A stretch of DNA of 64,000 nt from Verrucomicrobia bacterium IMCC26134 (GTDB lineage Bacteria; Verrucomicrobiota; Verrucomicrobiia; Opitutales; Opitutaceae), in NCBI GenBank assembly GCA_000972765.1, contig CP011265.1:1488001-1552000 (forward strand), in the 5' to 3' direction. Positions 41,069 through 50,805 of this stretch are shown here, in pieces. Below the pieces are notes generated by a model, which was given only the letters and a program-made list of their open reading frames with translations, was not told the DNA's origin and ran no database searches. A program made the translations under genes and the position numbers. Position 1 is the first letter of the stretch. The number at the start of each line of letters is the position of its first letter.

Positions 41069-42499
41069 ATGGACTTAAAAAATCGAAAAACCGTGGTGGT
41101 CGCCGGGGCCCGCGGTTTTGTGGGGCAGGTCTTGTGCCTCCAGCTGGCAAAACGGTTTCGGGTGGTGGCCTTGACCCGGTCCCTTGCGCACGGGCAGGGC
41201 CTGGATGAGGAGGGGATCGAGTGGCGGCGGTGCGACATGTTTTCCCTGCTGGAGACTGAGGAGGCGCTGAAGGGCGCCGACTACGCGGTCTATCTGGTGC
41301 ATTCGATGCTACCCTCGTCACGACTTACCCAGGGGAGTTTTGTGGATATGGATCTCATCCTGGCGGATAACTTCGCTCGCGCGGCACGGCTGCACCAAGT
41401 GAAGCAGATCATCTATTTAGGCGGGTTGATCCCCAAGGATACAAAGCTTTCGCGGCATCTCGCGAGCCGTTTGGAGGTGGAGCAATCCCTCGGCTCGGGC
41501 TCGACGCCGGTGACAGCGCTGCGCGCGGGTTTGATCGTTGGTCCGGGCGGCTCTTCGCTGCGAATCCTTGTGAGTTTGGTGCACCGCCTGCCGGTGATGC
41601 TTCTGCCTCCCTGGGTAAACAGCCGGATGCAACCGGTCGCGATTCAGGAGGTGGTGCGTGCGGTGGATATGGTGATCGGCGAACCGGAGTATTTCGGTGC
41701 CAGTTACGACATCGGCGGGCCGGATGTGCTCACTTATCGCGAGCTGTTGCAGAAGACGGTGCGGCTCTTGGAGCGGCGCACATGGATGGTGAACGTGCCG
41801 TTTATCACGCCGGGCATGTCGAAGTTCTGGGTCGCGCTTTTCAGCGGTGCGCCGCGCACCTTGGTCGGTCCGCTGGTGGACAGCCTGAAGCACGACATGC
41901 TTGCGGAGCCGAATCCTTTGCTCGCCAGGTTGTCGGTGGGCGCGATGGGGTTTGAAGAGGCGCTGAGGCAATCGCTGGATGGTAAAAAACGGCTCATCCA
42001 CACGCAACTCGACCGCATGCGACCGCGCGATTTACAGGTGATGCGCGCGGCCAAGCGCGTTCGCTCGGTGCAGCGTCTGCCGCTGCCGGAAGGTATCTCG
42101 GCCGCCTGGGTCGCGGAGGAGTATTACCGCTGGTTGCCGCGCTTCGTCTGGCCGTTTTTGGAGTGCGTGGTGGAGGACAAGACCGGGCGCTGCCGCTTCT
42201 ATTTCGGCTCCCGCAGTGTGTTGTTGTTGGAACTGGCCTATTCGCACAAGCGCAGCACTCAGGATCGGGTGCTTTTCTACATCACGGGTGGCTTGCTCGC
42301 CAAAACCAGCGATAATAAAAAAGGCCGTCTAGAATTTCGAGAAATGCTCAATCGCACCTGCGTGCTGGCGGCCATTCATGATTTTTCCCCTACATTGCCG
42401 TGGTATTTTTATAATCTCACCCAAGCTATTGCGCATCTGATTGTGATGCGCCGCTTTGGCCGCAATCTCGCGCTGCAAAAAAAGCCGTCCGGTGCCTGA
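41069..42499 (+). CDS. Atypical extended SDR / NAD(P)-binding protein with a C-terminal domain of unknown function
   Basis: About 476 residues from the ATG at 41069 (MDLKNRKTVVVAGARGFVGQ); the frame is open upstream but the TTG/CTG region looks non-coding. The Rossmann motif VVVAGARGFVGQVLC is clear, then YAVYLVHSML, IIYLGGLIPKD, LRAGLIVGPGGSSLRI and YDIGGPDVLTYRELL, matching NmrA/NDUFA9-like SDRs. The last 130 residues (WLPRFVWPFLECVVEDKTGR, GRLEFREMLNRTCVLAAIHD) resemble DUF2867, a lipid-binding-like domain often fused to these SDRs. The substrate is unknown. Cytoplasmic; it diverges from the helicase gene. Confidence 0.72.
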   Translation: MDLKNRKTVVVAGARGFVGQVLCLQLAKRFRVVALTRSLAHGQGLDEEGIEWRRCDMFSLLETEEALKGADYAVYLVHSMLPSSRLTQGSFVDMDLILADNFARAARLHQVKQIIYLGGLIPKDTKLSRHLASRLEVEQSLGSGSTPVTALRAGLIVGPGGSSLRILVSLVHRLPVMLLPPWVNSRMQPVAIQEVVRAVDMVIGEPEYFGASYDIGGPDVLTYRELLQKTVRLLERRTWMVNVPFITPGMSKFWVALFSGAPRTLVGPLVDSLKHDMLAEPNPLLARLSVGAMGFEEALRQSLDGKKRLIHTQLDRMRPRDLQVMRAAKRVRSVQRLPLPEGISAAWVAEEYYRWLPRFVWPFLECVVEDKTGRCRFYFGSRSVLLLELAYSHKRSTQDRVLFYITGGLLAKTSDNKKGRLEFREMLNRTCVLAAIHDFSPTLPWYFYNLTQAIAHLIVMRRFGRNLALQKKPSGA

Positions 42500-42731
42500 T
42501 GGCCGCTTTCACCGTGCGCTCCGCCGAGAAGCCCGCCGCCGAGGTCGGCGTCGCCTCCGCTGCTCCGGGTCAAAAGTAATCGCCTCTGGCAAACTCACGT
42601 AGCGGAACGACGGAATCGTTTCGGGGGAGAAAAACGAAAGCGCTGCCGCGCTTCCGCTAAGCCAGAAGCAGCGGCAAGTATAGCACCCATCTCGTTTGCG
42701 TCCCGTCATTCTTTCTTTCACCGTCATTCCC

Positions 42732-43355
42732 ATGAAAAAAACCTTCATCATCCTCGGCATCCTCGGCGTGCTTGGCTTGTTCGCGCTCATCGCTGTCGTC
42801 GCCGCCGTCAGCAGCTACAACGGCCTCGTCAACCTCCAGCAGGGCGTCGATGCCCAGTGGGCCCAGGTGCAGAATGTCTATCAGCGCCGTGCCGACCTCA
42901 TCCCGAATCTGGTCAGCACCGTCTCCGGCGCCGCCAATTTTGAAAAATCCACCCTCACCGCCATTACTGAGGCCCGCGCCTCCGTCGGCAAGGTGACCCT
43001 CGACCCCAGCAAGGCCCCGACCGACGCCGCCCAGCTCGCCGAATTCGAGCGCGCCCAGGGCAGCCTCGGCTCCGCGCTCTCCCGCCTGCTCGTCGTCTCC
43101 GAACGTTACCCCGATCTTAAGGCAACCGGCAACTTCGCCACCTTGCAGGCCCAGCTCGAGGGCAGCGAAAACCGCATCGCGGTCGAGCGTGGCCGCTTTA
43201 ACGACACCGCTCTCGCCTACAACGCCGCCATCAAGCGCGTGCCCGCCGTGTTCTACGCTGCGATGCTCGGCTTTAAGGAGCGACCATACTTCGCCGCCGC
43301 ACCCGCCGCGCAAAACGCGCCCGAGGTGAAGTTCGACTTCTCCGCCAAACCGTGA
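42732..43355 (+). CDS. LemA family protein
   Basis: 207 residues from the ATG at 42732. One N-terminal membrane helix (FIILGILGVLGLFALIAVVA) is followed by the LemA helical domain: YNGLVNLQQGVDAQWAQVQN, YQRRADLIPNLVSTVSGAAN, LLVVSERYPDLKATGNFATL, ENRIAVERGRFNDTALAYNA and VPAVFYAAMLGFKERPYFAA. The family is anchored in the inner membrane with no settled function. The TPM-domain gene overlaps its stop by 4 bp (GTGA), forming the common lemA-TPM-TPM group. Confidence 0.92.
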   Translation: MKKTFIILGILGVLGLFALIAVVAAVSSYNGLVNLQQGVDAQWAQVQNVYQRRADLIPNLVSTVSGAANFEKSTLTAITEARASVGKVTLDPSKAPTDAAQLAEFERAQGSLGSALSRLLVVSERYPDLKATGNFATLQAQLEGSENRIAVERGRFNDTALAYNAAIKRVPAVFYAAMLGFKERPYFAAAPAAQNAPEVKFDFSAKP

Positions 43356-44128
43356 CCGTGCGCCGCCTGTGCCTCACCTTCCTTGCCTTGGTCTTTGGTT
43401 GCGTCGCGCTCGTTTCGCGCGGGGCCGAGACGCTCCCGCCCGCGCCTGCCGCGCATTTTAACGACTATGCCAGGCTCATCCCCGCCGCGAGCGCCAGCGC
43501 GCTCGATGCCCGCCTCGCCCAGTTCGAGCGCGAGACGTCCAATCAGATCCTCGTCGTCGTTTACCCTCGCATGGAGTCGAAATCCTCCGTCGAGGACTAC
43601 ACCGTGCGCATCGCCCAGAGCTGGCGCGTCGGCCAAAAGGCCCGCAACAACGGCGCCGTGCTTTTCGCCTTCATGGCCGAGCGCCAGCTCCGCATCGAGG
43701 TCGGCTACGGGCTCGAGGGCGCGCTGCCCGATGCCACCGCCTACGCCATCATCACGGATGAGCTGACGCCCCGCTTTCGCGCCGGGGATTTTACCGGCGG
43801 CTTTGATGCCGCCATCACCGCCATGATCTCCGCCACCCGCGGCGAATACACTGGCACCGGGCGCACCCGGGCCGAGCGCGACGGCACCGCCGGTGGCGGA
43901 CGTAAGGGCGCCGGCGAGCTGCCACCTTGGGTGGTGATCGTGCTCTTCTTTGTTTTTGTGATCGGCAGTCATTTTTTCCGTCGCCTAAACCCGCGCAGCT
44001 CTCGCTACGGCGGCGGCTCCGGATGGTCGTCCGGTTCCGACTGGGGCTCCGGCGGCGGCGGCTCCGGTGGCGGTTTCTCCGGTGGTGGCGGCAGTTTTGG
44101 CGGCGGCGGCGCCAGTGGAAAATGGTGA
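43352..44128 (+). CDS. TPM-domain protein, YgcG type, with C-terminal membrane anchor
   Basis: 258 residues from a GTG at 43352 that overlaps the lemA stop. It has a signal peptide (LTFLALVFGCVALVSRGAE) and a TPM domain (FNDYARLIPAASASALDARL, QILVVVYPRMESKSSVEDYT, NGAVLFAFMAERQLRIEVGY, FRAGDFTGGFDAAITAMISA). A membrane helix (PPWVVIVLFFVFVIGSHFF) and a Gly/Ser-rich tail (GSGGGFSGGGGSFGGGGAS) end it. TPM proteins have been described as phosphatase-like or chaperone-like with photosystem II, and the bacterial role is unclear. LemA-TPM pairs are widespread. Confidence 0.9.
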   Translation: MTVRRLCLTFLALVFGCVALVSRGAETLPPAPAAHFNDYARLIPAASASALDARLAQFERETSNQILVVVYPRMESKSSVEDYTVRIAQSWRVGQKARNNGAVLFAFMAERQLRIEVGYGLEGALPDATAYAIITDELTPRFRAGDFTGGFDAAITAMISATRGEYTGTGRTRAERDGTAGGGRKGAGELPPWVVIVLFFVFVIGSHFFRRLNPRSSRYGGGSGWSSGSDWGSGGGGSGGGFSGGGGSFGGGGASGKW

Positions 44129-44133
44129 TACCC

Positions 44134-44574
44134 ATGAACTCTTTCGAAACCCAACTCGACCACGCCCGCATCCGCCGCGCCATCGCCGCCGCCGAGCTGC
44201 GCACCTCCGGCGAACTCCGCGTCGTCGTGCACCAATTCCCGGCGGTGGACGCCCTCGCCGCCGCCAAGCAGGAGTTTGCGCGCCTCGGCATGGATCGCAC
44301 CCGCGAGCGCAATGCTGTGCTCATCCTCGTCGCGCCGCTCTCGCGCACCTTTGCTCTCTATGGCGATACCGGCATCCACGCCAAATGCGGCCCCGCCTTC
44401 TGGCGGGAAGTCGCGGAGACGATGAGCGGGCATTTTAAGCGCGAGGCCTTCACCGATGGCCTCGTCCACGCCCTGGAGTGCGCCGGTGAGTTGCTCGCCG
44501 TGCATTTCCCTCGCCGCACCGACGATCGCAACGAACTCTCCGACGAGGTGGTGGAGCGCTTTCCGGTGATTTGA
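44134..44574 (+). CDS. TPM-domain protein, second, without signal peptide
   Basis: About 146 residues with the ATG at 44134; an ATG at 44122 overlapping the previous stop is equally possible. The protein is the TPM fold alone: ARIRRAIAAAELRTSGELRV, VLILVAPLSRTFALYGDTGI, and WREVAETMSGHFKREAFTDG then LVHALECAGELLAVHFPR. There is no signal or membrane helix, so it would be cytoplasmic, unlike its neighbour. It is the third gene of the lemA-TPM-TPM run. Confidence 0.83.
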   Translation: MNSFETQLDHARIRRAIAAAELRTSGELRVVVHQFPAVDALAAAKQEFARLGMDRTRERNAVLILVAPLSRTFALYGDTGIHAKCGPAFWREVAETMSGHFKREAFTDGLVHALECAGELLAVHFPRRTDDRNELSDEVVERFPVI

Positions 44575-44730
44575 TGCAGGGCGGGCCCGCTGGGCCCGCC
44601 GGAGAATAACACTTGCCATTCGTCACTCCAAACGCGGCCGGGACGTATTAGCCGTCCGGCTTTCGCCGTGGAGTAGGGGTGGAAACCTGTCGCCAAGCGC
44701 AGCAAGCCTAGGCATGACCATGTTCATCAC

Positions 44731-45930
44731 ATGAAAAGCTTTGAAGAACGGCTGCGCGGTGAGTCGGCGGATTGGGTGAGCGAGGGGGTGATCACGGCCG
44801 ATCAGCGCGGCGCGTTGCTGGCGCGGCATTCCGATACGTCGGCGGCGGGGCGCTTCGCGGCCATCCTGGGCATTATCGGCGGCGGCTTACTGCTGGCGGG
44901 AGTCTGCCTGCTCATCGGCAACAACTGGCAGGAGATCGGCGACTGGGCAAAAATCATCGGGCTCGTGGCCTTGCTGGCGGGCGCTTACTTCGCGGGCTGG
45001 AAACTCAAGATCGAGCCCGGTCGCTACCCGAAAACAGGCGATGCGTTTTTCATGCTCGGGGCGGGCTTGTTCATGGCGGGCATCGCGCTGGTGAGTCAGA
45101 TTTTCCATCTCAACTCGCGGCCTCCGTCCGGGGTGCTGCTATGGTGGCTGGGCATCGTTGCGGTGCCGTGGCTGGTGCGGGCCAAGGGCGCGCAGGTCGT
45201 GAGCCTCTTTGCCTTACTCGCCTGGTTAGCCATGGAGTTCAACCTGCGGGGCGGGTGGCTCGAACTGCGGCCGGACACGCGGTTTTTCGATGATGAAATG
45301 CGCGTTTTCGCGATGATGACCGCACTGGGTCTGGCGGTTTGGCTGGCGGGGCTGGCCTTGCGGGGCACAAAGCACGAAGACTTTTCCGGACTGCACGAGA
45401 AGTGGGGCGCCATGATCGTGTGCACAGGGCTGTATGCGCTCGGGTTTCTCAAGCATGCGTGGGAGTGGCATGACGGGGATGCGCCGGTGCGGCTCTTGCC
45501 GGTTCTGGTGGTGGCGGCGCTCGTCGCCCTGGCTGGGTGGGGCGCGTGGCGCACCAGCCGGCGCGAGGTGGTCGCGCTCGGCGGGAGCTTCGTCCTCGCG
45601 CTGGTGCCGGTCGGCGTGGTGCTGCTGGGCGCAAGCGTGGGCGATGGCGGCTGGCTGTGGAGCGCGTGCGCGTGGACGGGCTTGTTTGTGCTCAATGTAT
45701 TTATGATTCGCTCCGGTCTGGCGAACGGACGCGAGGGCTGGGTGAACCTCGGGCTGGGCTTCATCGCGCTCAACATTGTGACACGCTACTTTGATCTTTT
45801 CGGCACGATGCTGGAGGGCGGGGTGTTTTTCCTCGTCTCGGGCGTGATTGTGCTGGTGCTGGGTTTTTATCTGGAACGGAAGCGACGGGGCTGGCTCGCC
45901 ACGATGCGCGCGGAAAAGGAGGTCGCATGA
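44731..45930 (+). CDS. DUF2157 multi-pass membrane protein
   Basis: 399 residues. A short cytoplasmic N-terminus (MKSFEERLRGESADWVSEGV) is typical of DUF2157, then about ten membrane helices from FAAILGIIGGGLLLAGVCLL and IIGLVALLAGAYFAGW to FFLVSGVIVLVLGFYLERKR. The soluble loop between helices holds FHLNSRPPSGVLLWWLGIVA. The function is unknown. Its stop overlaps the GDYXXLXY gene by 4 bp, a pair seen in many proteobacteria and verrucomicrobia, which implies that the two proteins work together in the membrane. Confidence 0.88.
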   Translation: MKSFEERLRGESADWVSEGVITADQRGALLARHSDTSAAGRFAAILGIIGGGLLLAGVCLLIGNNWQEIGDWAKIIGLVALLAGAYFAGWKLKIEPGRYPKTGDAFFMLGAGLFMAGIALVSQIFHLNSRPPSGVLLWWLGIVAVPWLVRAKGAQVVSLFALLAWLAMEFNLRGGWLELRPDTRFFDDEMRVFAMMTALGLAVWLAGLALRGTKHEDFSGLHEKWGAMIVCTGLYALGFLKHAWEWHDGDAPVRLLPVLVVAALVALAGWGAWRTSRREVVALGGSFVLALVPVGVVLLGASVGDGGWLWSACAWTGLFVLNVFMIRSGLANGREGWVNLGLGFIALNIVTRYFDLFGTMLEGGVFFLVSGVIVLVLGFYLERKRRGWLATMRAEKEVA

Positions 45931-46430
45931 CTACGAAAACAGCACGCTGGATCTGGGTGGTGGTGGCGGTGCAAGTGGCCTTTCTGCTCGGCTGGGCGGG
46001 CTTTCACGAGGTGGTGCGTCATTCCGCGCCGACGGTGCGGCTGAAAACCCAGCCGGTGGATCCGCGCGATATTTTACGCGGGGACTACATGACCCTGAAC
46101 TACGACATCAGCCGCGCGCCCAAGCCGGCGTGGTGGGGTAAATCGCAGGCGGAGGACGTGTTCGTGGTGCTGCGGGATGAAGGCGGCTACGCGGTGGTCG
46201 ATACCATCCTGGACACCGAACCGGCGGCGGAGGAGACGCGACACTGGGTCGCAGCCAAGGCGACTGAAAGCAACGAGTCCGTGCGCATCGAGTATGGCGT
46301 GGAGCGCTACTTCGTGCCGGAAGGCAAGGGCACGCCACACTTCACCAACATGGAGGTCGAGGCCTCGGTGAGTGCGACGCACCGCCTCTACATTCGCCGC
46401 CTCTGGCTCGACGGGAAAACGTATCCCTGA
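45927..46430 (+). CDS. GDYXXLXY-domain membrane-anchored protein
   Basis: 167 residues. An N-terminal membrane helix (WIWVVVAVQVAFLLGWAGFH) is followed by TVRLKTQPVDPRDILRGDYM then TLNYDIS, exactly the GDYxxLxY motif that names the family, and a beta-rich periplasmic part ending SATHRLYIRRLWLDGKTYP. It is translationally coupled to DUF2157 (ATGA overlap). Its biochemistry is unknown; the pair is probably a membrane complex. Confidence 0.9.
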   Translation: MTTKTARWIWVVVAVQVAFLLGWAGFHEVVRHSAPTVRLKTQPVDPRDILRGDYMTLNYDISRAPKPAWWGKSQAEDVFVVLRDEGGYAVVDTILDTEPAAEETRHWVAAKATESNESVRIEYGVERYFVPEGKGTPHFTNMEVEASVSATHRLYIRRLWLDGKTYP

Positions 46431-46471
46431 GGCGGCGGTCAGGCCGAGGGCGTATCTGAGCGGGAAACCGC

Positions 46472-47524
46472 TCAGGCCTTGACGGAGTAGAGGGCGACGA
46501 GGGCGGCGCCGATGGCCTGGGAGAGCTCGCCGAGGGTGGCGGGAACGATCTTCATGCGCTCGCGCTGGGCGGGGAAGAGGAAGGGCGCGGCGGCGTTACG
46601 GATGCCGTCAAGGTAGCGCTGGCGGAACTCGGGGGTGGTGCTCTCGGTATCGATGAGGCCGCCGCCGATCACGACGATGCCGGGGTCGAGTGCCATGGCG
46701 AGATTGGCGACGTGGATGCCGAGGGCGCGGGCCTGGGTGTCGAAAATCTCCAGCGCGAGGGCGTCGCCCTTCTGGGCGCGACCGCGGAGGGAGAGCGCCT
46801 TGTGCTTGGGCGTGTCGGTCGAGGTGGCGAGCTCGTGGCCGGGATACTTGGGCAGGAGGGTATCGAGATACTGGGGCAGGCCGGAGATGGTGGAGTAGGC
46901 CTCGATGCAACCCCAGGTGCGCCCGCAGCCGCAGCGGAAGGCGGGGGCCTTGTCCAGACCATGACCGAGGACATGCAAGGGCACGGGCATGTGGCCTGCT
47001 TCCATGCCGGCGAACTGGTCGCCGGTGAGCGGCAGTCCCTTGGCGTCGATGTAGGCGGCGCCTAGGCCGGAGCCAGGGGCGAGAAGAAGGACGGTGGCTT
47101 TACTGTCGCCGCGCACGCGGGCGGCCTCGCCGACGCCGCCGAGGTCGCCGTCGTTACCCACGGAAAGGGCGATGGGGCGGCCGGCGGCCTGGGCGAGGGC
47201 GGCGGAGTAGTCGGCGTGAAAGTTCCAGCCGATGAAGCTCTCGGGAAGGTTGGCGGACTTGGCCAACACGCCGTAGCTCTGGTAGGGGCCGGGGAGGGCC
47301 AGACCGACGCCGCGCACCTGCGACCAGGAGAGGTGATTCTCGGTGAGGAATCCCTGCACCCCTTCGACCCAACCGGCGATGACGGCGGCGGTGCCGGCCT
47401 GGGAGTTGGTGGAACTCTGGCGGAGCTGGGTGGAGATGGGCGTGCCGTCGGCGTAAATACCGCCGGTCTTGGACGTGGTGGCGCCGGAGTCGGTGCCGAG
47501 GTAGATATCGCGCGCGGTGGTCAT
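46472..47524 (-). CDS. ROK-family sugar kinase
   Basis: 350 residues. The ATP-binding start DIYLGTDSGATTSKTGGIYA is followed by VGLALPGPYQSYGVLAKSAN, LSVGNDGDLGGVGEAARVRG (catalytic Asp in the NDG element) and LLLAPGSGLGAAYIDAKGLP. The ROK zinc motif is intact in RCGCGRTWGCIEAYSTISGL, and GIVVIGGGLIDTE closes the nucleotide site. Substrates of ROK kinases include glucose, N-acetylglucosamine and fructose, and cannot be decided here. The leader carries the second copy of a CTAG-rich repeat. Confidence 0.88.
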   Translation of the reverse strand: MTTARDIYLGTDSGATTSKTGGIYADGTPISTQLRQSSTNSQAGTAAVIAGWVEGVQGFLTENHLSWSQVRGVGLALPGPYQSYGVLAKSANLPESFIGWNFHADYSAALAQAAGRPIALSVGNDGDLGGVGEAARVRGDSKATVLLLAPGSGLGAAYIDAKGLPLTGDQFAGMEAGHMPVPLHVLGHGLDKAPAFRCGCGRTWGCIEAYSTISGLPQYLDTLLPKYPGHELATSTDTPKHKALSLRGRAQKGDALALEIFDTQARALGIHVANLAMALDPGIVVIGGGLIDTESTTPEFRQRYLDGIRNAAAPFLFPAQRERMKIVPATLGELSQAIGAALVALYSVKA

Positions 47525-47550
47525 GGGAGGAGGTGTGGTGGGTGAGGATT

Positions 47551-47574
47551 TAGTTGCTAGAAGCCGGTGACTAG
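47551..47574 (-). repeat. CTAG-rich 24-bp leader repeat, copy 2
   Basis: It begins TAGTTGCTAG and ends CTAG, with 19 of 24 positions matching the copy at 7155-7178. It is followed by further CTAG-containing sequence to about 47595. It sits 27 bp upstream of the ROK kinase start. Confidence 0.55.
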
Positions 47575-47597
47575 TAGCTTGCGGCTAGTGGCTGGGC

Positions 47598-48125
47598 TCA
47601 CGCGCCGTGGCACTTTTTGAACTTCTTGCCGGAGCCGCAGGGGCAGGGGTCGTTGCGACCGGTCTTGGGCTCGGCGTGGCGGACGGGGACGGCTTTTTCG
47701 ACGACCTGGCCATCGTAAACCCAGGCACCGTCCTCGCGGATGAAGCGGGCGTTCTCAACGTGCTTGCGCTCCTCGCCGTCGGTGCGGAAGGAGGCGACGA
47801 AATCGACCGTGCCCTCGTTGTCCGCAGGGCCGCCGCCGGTGGTGGTGCGGATTTCGAGGCCCAGCCATTCGGAGGACTCGGCCCATTTCTTGGCGTCGGC
47901 GGCACTGAAGTCGGCGCGCTGGTCGGCTGAGAGGGAGCGCTCGAGGTGGATGAAGTGAAGTTTCCCATACGCGGTGTAGCGCGAGCGCATCAAGGCTTCG
48001 GGGGTGGCGGCCGGCGCGCCGGCGAGGAGAGGGCCGCAGCAATCGGCGAACGGTTTACCGGAGCCGCAGGGGCAGAGTTCGGCAGCAGAGGAGGCGGAGG
48101 TGGAGACTTTGGGCTTGGTAGGCAT
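47598..48125 (-). CDS. YchJ-like protein with two SEC-C zinc motifs
   Basis: 175 residues. The N-terminal SEC-C motif [20 protein letters not shown] and the C-terminal [18 protein letters not shown] bracket the YchJ domain: [55 protein letters not shown] and [21 protein letters not shown] binds zinc and ribosomes or SecB in SecA; the role of YchJ itself is not established. Two copies of the zinc motif are the standard arrangement of this family. It is transcribed towards the ROK kinase, with no overlap. Confidence 0.9.
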   Translation of the reverse strand: MPTKPKVSTSASSAAELCPCGSGKPFADCCGPLLAGAPAATPEALMRSRYTAYGKLHFIHLERSLSADQRADFSAADAKKWAESSEWLGLEIRTTTGGGPADNEGTVDFVASFRTDGEERKHVENARFIREDGAWVYDGQVVEKAVPVRHAEPKTGRNDPCPCGSGKKFKKCHGA

Positions 48126-48286
48126 GTAAGTGACTCATCGCGCCGAAGGATGGCGCCGGCGGCAAGCGTGGAAACCAACCGTTCGTGCTGCAGTGTTCAG
48201 GGCGCACGGATGACCGGGACGCTAAGGAAGCAGTCCGCAGTGAATGGCTGGGCAAATCACCCGGCCATCAGATGCTGGGCGGGGAC

Positions 48287-49636
48287 CTACCGGAAGAGTT
48301 CCTGGTTGAGGAGGTTCTCGAGGTATTCCTGTTTGCCGCTCTTGAGGGTGGGCTCGCCGAGGGCGCCGAGGACGAGTTTTTCCAGGCTCTCGAAGCTGGC
48401 CTTTCCGGTCTCGATATCCTTTCCGTATCCCGAATCGTAGGTCGCATAGCGGGCGGCGACGTGGTTGGAGAATTTGCCTTCGGTGTTGATGCGGTGGGCG
48501 AGCTTGAGGGCCTGCGCATAGGTATCCATGCCGCCGATGTGGGCGTGGAAGAGGTCGGCGAGGTCGGTGGAGGGGCGGCGGAGCTTGGCGTCGAAGTTGA
48601 AGCCGCCCGAGCCGAGGCCGCCGTATTTGAGGATGCTCATCATCGCGAGGGTGAGCTCCTTGGTGTCGGTGGAGAACTGGTCGGTATCCCAGCCGACGAG
48701 TAGGTCGCCGGTGTTGGCGTCGATGGAGCCCAGCATTCCGGCGGAGCCCGCGACCTCGATCTCGTGCTGGAAGGTGTGGCCGGCGAGAGTGGCGTGGTTG
48801 GTCTCGATGTTGAACTTGAAATACTTGTGCAGTCCGTAGGTGCGCAGGAATCCGATGCAGGTGGCGACATCGAAATCGTATTGGTGCTTGGTGGGCTCCT
48901 TGGGCTTGGGCTCGATGAGGAACTGGCCCTTGAAGCCGATCTTCTTGGCGTAATCCACCGCGAGACCAAGGAAGCGGGCGAGGTGGTCCTGTTCGCGCTT
49001 GAGATTGGTGTTGAGCAGGGTCTCGTAGCCCTCGCGACCGCCCCAGAAAACGTAGTTCTCGCCGCCGAGTTCCTGGGTGACGTCGATGGCCTTCTTCACC
49101 TGTGCGGCGGCGTAGGCGAAGACGTGGGCGTCGGGGTTGGTGGAGGCGCCGCACATGAAGCGCGGGTTGCTGAAAAGGTTGGCGGTGCCCCAGAGGAGTT
49201 TGACGCCGGTGGCCTGTTGGAGGGACTTCGCGTGGGCGACGACGGCATCGAGGTTCTTGTTGGACTCGGCGAGGGAGGCACCCTCGGGGGCGATGTCGCG
49301 GTCGTGGAAGCACCAGAAGGGCGCGCCGATTTTTTGATAGAACTCGAAGGCGGCATCCATGCGAACCTTGGCGACGGAGACGGCGTCCTTTGAGGAGGAT
49401 TCCCATTTGCGGACGATGGTGCCTGGGCCGAAGGGGTCGGCGCCGGTGCCGCGGAAGGAGTGCCAGTAGGCGATGCCGAAGCGGAGATGCTCGGCCATGG
49501 TTTTGTCGCCGACTTTTTCGGATGCGTTGTAGTGTTTGAACGCGAGCGGATTATTGCTCTTAGGGCCTTCGTAGGCGATTTTAGGGACACCGGCGAAGTG
49601 CTCGACGGCTTTGGTGGTCGTGGTGGCTTTGGCCAT
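48287..49636 (-). CDS. xylA: Xylose isomerase, class II
   Basis: Converts D-xylose to D-xylulose. 449 residues from the ATG at 49636, the length of class II enzymes. [20 protein letters not shown] opens the barrel; [20 protein letters not shown] supplies the catalytic His-Asp pair. [20 protein letters not shown] has metal-ligand Glu and Lys, [20 protein letters not shown] supplies the next ligands, and [20 protein letters not shown] carries the Asp metal site. All are intact. It begins 32 bp after the LacI-type regulator on the same strand, which suggests an autoregulated lacI-xylA operon. No xylulokinase is present in the window. Confidence 0.96.
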   Translation of the reverse strand: MAKATTTTKAVEHFAGVPKIAYEGPKSNNPLAFKHYNASEKVGDKTMAEHLRFGIAYWHSFRGTGADPFGPGTIVRKWESSSKDAVSVAKVRMDAAFEFYQKIGAPFWCFHDRDIAPEGASLAESNKNLDAVVAHAKSLQQATGVKLLWGTANLFSNPRFMCGASTNPDAHVFAYAAAQVKKAIDVTQELGGENYVFWGGREGYETLLNTNLKREQDHLARFLGLAVDYAKKIGFKGQFLIEPKPKEPTKHQYDFDVATCIGFLRTYGLHKYFKFNIETNHATLAGHTFQHEIEVAGSAGMLGSIDANTGDLLVGWDTDQFSTDTKELTLAMMSILKYGGLGSGGFNFDAKLRRPSTDLADLFHAHIGGMDTYAQALKLAHRINTEGKFSNHVAARYATYDSGYGKDIETGKASFESLEKLVLGALGEPTLKSGKQEYLENLLNQELFR

Positions 49637-49668
49637 GGTGGTGTGGGTTCGAGGGGGAAAGAGCGGGC

Positions 49669-50745
49669 TTAGGTGCGTGGTTTGGCCAGAGTGGCGCCGG
49701 CGTCCCAAGTGGGATCGACATGTATGACGCGCCGTGGCGATGTCGGCTCAAGCATGCGACTGATGAGGCGTGCGACGGAGGAGGCACCGATGTCCTCATA
49801 GGGAACACGGACGGTGGCGAGTGCGGGCAGGCCGGGCGGGGGGGGCTGACCGTCAAACCCGGCAAGGCTTAGGTCGCGGGGCACCTGGATACCCAACCGG
49901 GCGAGGTCGGCGAAAAGTGCGAAGGCCTGGTGGTCTGCGGCGCAGAGCCAGGCGGTGGGACCGGATTTTTTGCGAGAGAGGGAGGCGACTCGGGCGGCGA
50001 TCGATGCCGGCGTAGGATAGGCTGGCGCCGAGGCGTGGATATTGAGGACGTGATCGGCAACAAGATCGAGCCCATGTGCGGCCAGAGCGGCGGCGTAGGC
50101 CGCGTAGCGGTGCGAACCCCAGTGGCCGCCGGCAGGGTAGCGCCAGTGGAGGAATCCAATGTGCCGGTGGCCGAGCCGGACGAGGGCGGCGACGTGGCGG
50201 GCGACGGCGGTGTGGTCGGTGTCCACGAGGTCGGTGGCAGGCGCAGGCGCTGGATATTCCGTGAGCAAGGACACGAGGGGAAGCTTGCGCGCCAGCAAGG
50301 CCACGACGTCGTTAGGAAACGGATACAATAGAAGCGCTCCGCGCCAGCCGCCGGCCCGTATCCTCCTGAAAACCTCGCGGCGGCATTTCAGGGGATCGAT
50401 GTCGAGACCGCCGCCGGCGAGGTCGATCACATCCACGCGGGCTGATTCCACCGAGGCGCGGCGGTGAATGCCTTCGAGCAGACGCGGAAGACTCCGCCCG
50501 TCGGCTGGAACGAGAGGGCGACCCAGCAGGACGCCGAAAGCAAGGGAGCGGGCCTGGCGGGTGCGGGATACGGCGCGGCTTGGGCCGGGGCGGTAGCCAA
50601 GCTGGTCGGCGAGGGCCAAAACGCGGGCGCGGGTCGAGGCGTTTATGGCCGGATGGTTTGAAAGGGCGCGCGAGACCGTGGTGTGCGAGAGGCGCAGGTG
50701 GCGAGCCAGTTCCAGCTGATTTATGGATGGGTTCGGGGAGCTCAC
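49669..50745 (-). CDS. LacI-family transcriptional regulator, likely of xylose utilisation (XylR-type)
   Basis: About 358 residues with the GTG at 50745; the ATG at 50805 would add an unlikely cysteine-rich leader. The helix-turn-helix is [20 protein letters not shown] with the hinge [11 protein letters not shown], and the sugar-binding domain of periplasmic-binding-protein type follows ([72 protein letters not shown]). It probably senses xylose or a derivative and represses its own operon with xylA. Paired palindromes at 50796 and 50881 flank its promoter. Confidence 0.88.
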   Translation of the reverse strand: MSSPNPSINQLELARHLRLSHTTVSRALSNHPAINASTRARVLALADQLGYRPGPSRAVSRTRQARSLAFGVLLGRPLVPADGRSLPRLLEGIHRRASVESARVDVIDLAGGGLDIDPLKCRREVFRRIRAGGWRGALLLYPFPNDVVALLARKLPLVSLLTEYPAPAPATDLVDTDHTAVARHVAALVRLGHRHIGFLHWRYPAGGHWGSHRYAAYAAALAAHGLDLVADHVLNIHASAPAYPTPASIAARVASLSRKKSGPTAWLCAADHQAFALFADLARLGIQVPRDLSLAGFDGQPPPPGLPALATVRVPYEDIGASSVARLISRMLEPTSPRRVIHVDPTWDAGATLAKPRT

Positions 50746-50782
50746 GGGCGACGGTGGACCGGAGTTAGGTCCGGCCGTGAAG

Positions 50783-50792
50783 ATTGTGCAAT
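50783..50792. promoter_or_regulatory. Imperfect operator-like half site
   Basis: ATTGTGCAAT, sharing the TGTGCA core with the two palindromes nearby and centred 13 bp from the first. It could be a weaker auxiliary site of the same regulator. Confidence 0.35.
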
Positions 50793-50795
50793 ATA

Positions 50796-50805
50796 ATGTG
50801 CACAT
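50796..50805. promoter_or_regulatory. Operator-like palindrome O1 (ATGTGCACAT)
   Basis: A perfect 10-bp palindrome overlapping the alternative ATG start of the LacI gene. Its core TGTGCACA recurs 85 bp away. It is a candidate binding site for the neighbouring LacI-family protein. Confidence 0.5.

Noticed and set aside
48222-49406. Minus-strand open frame of 394 codons overlapping xylA
   Set aside because: Extremely Arg/Pro-rich in another frame of xylA; no plausible fold.
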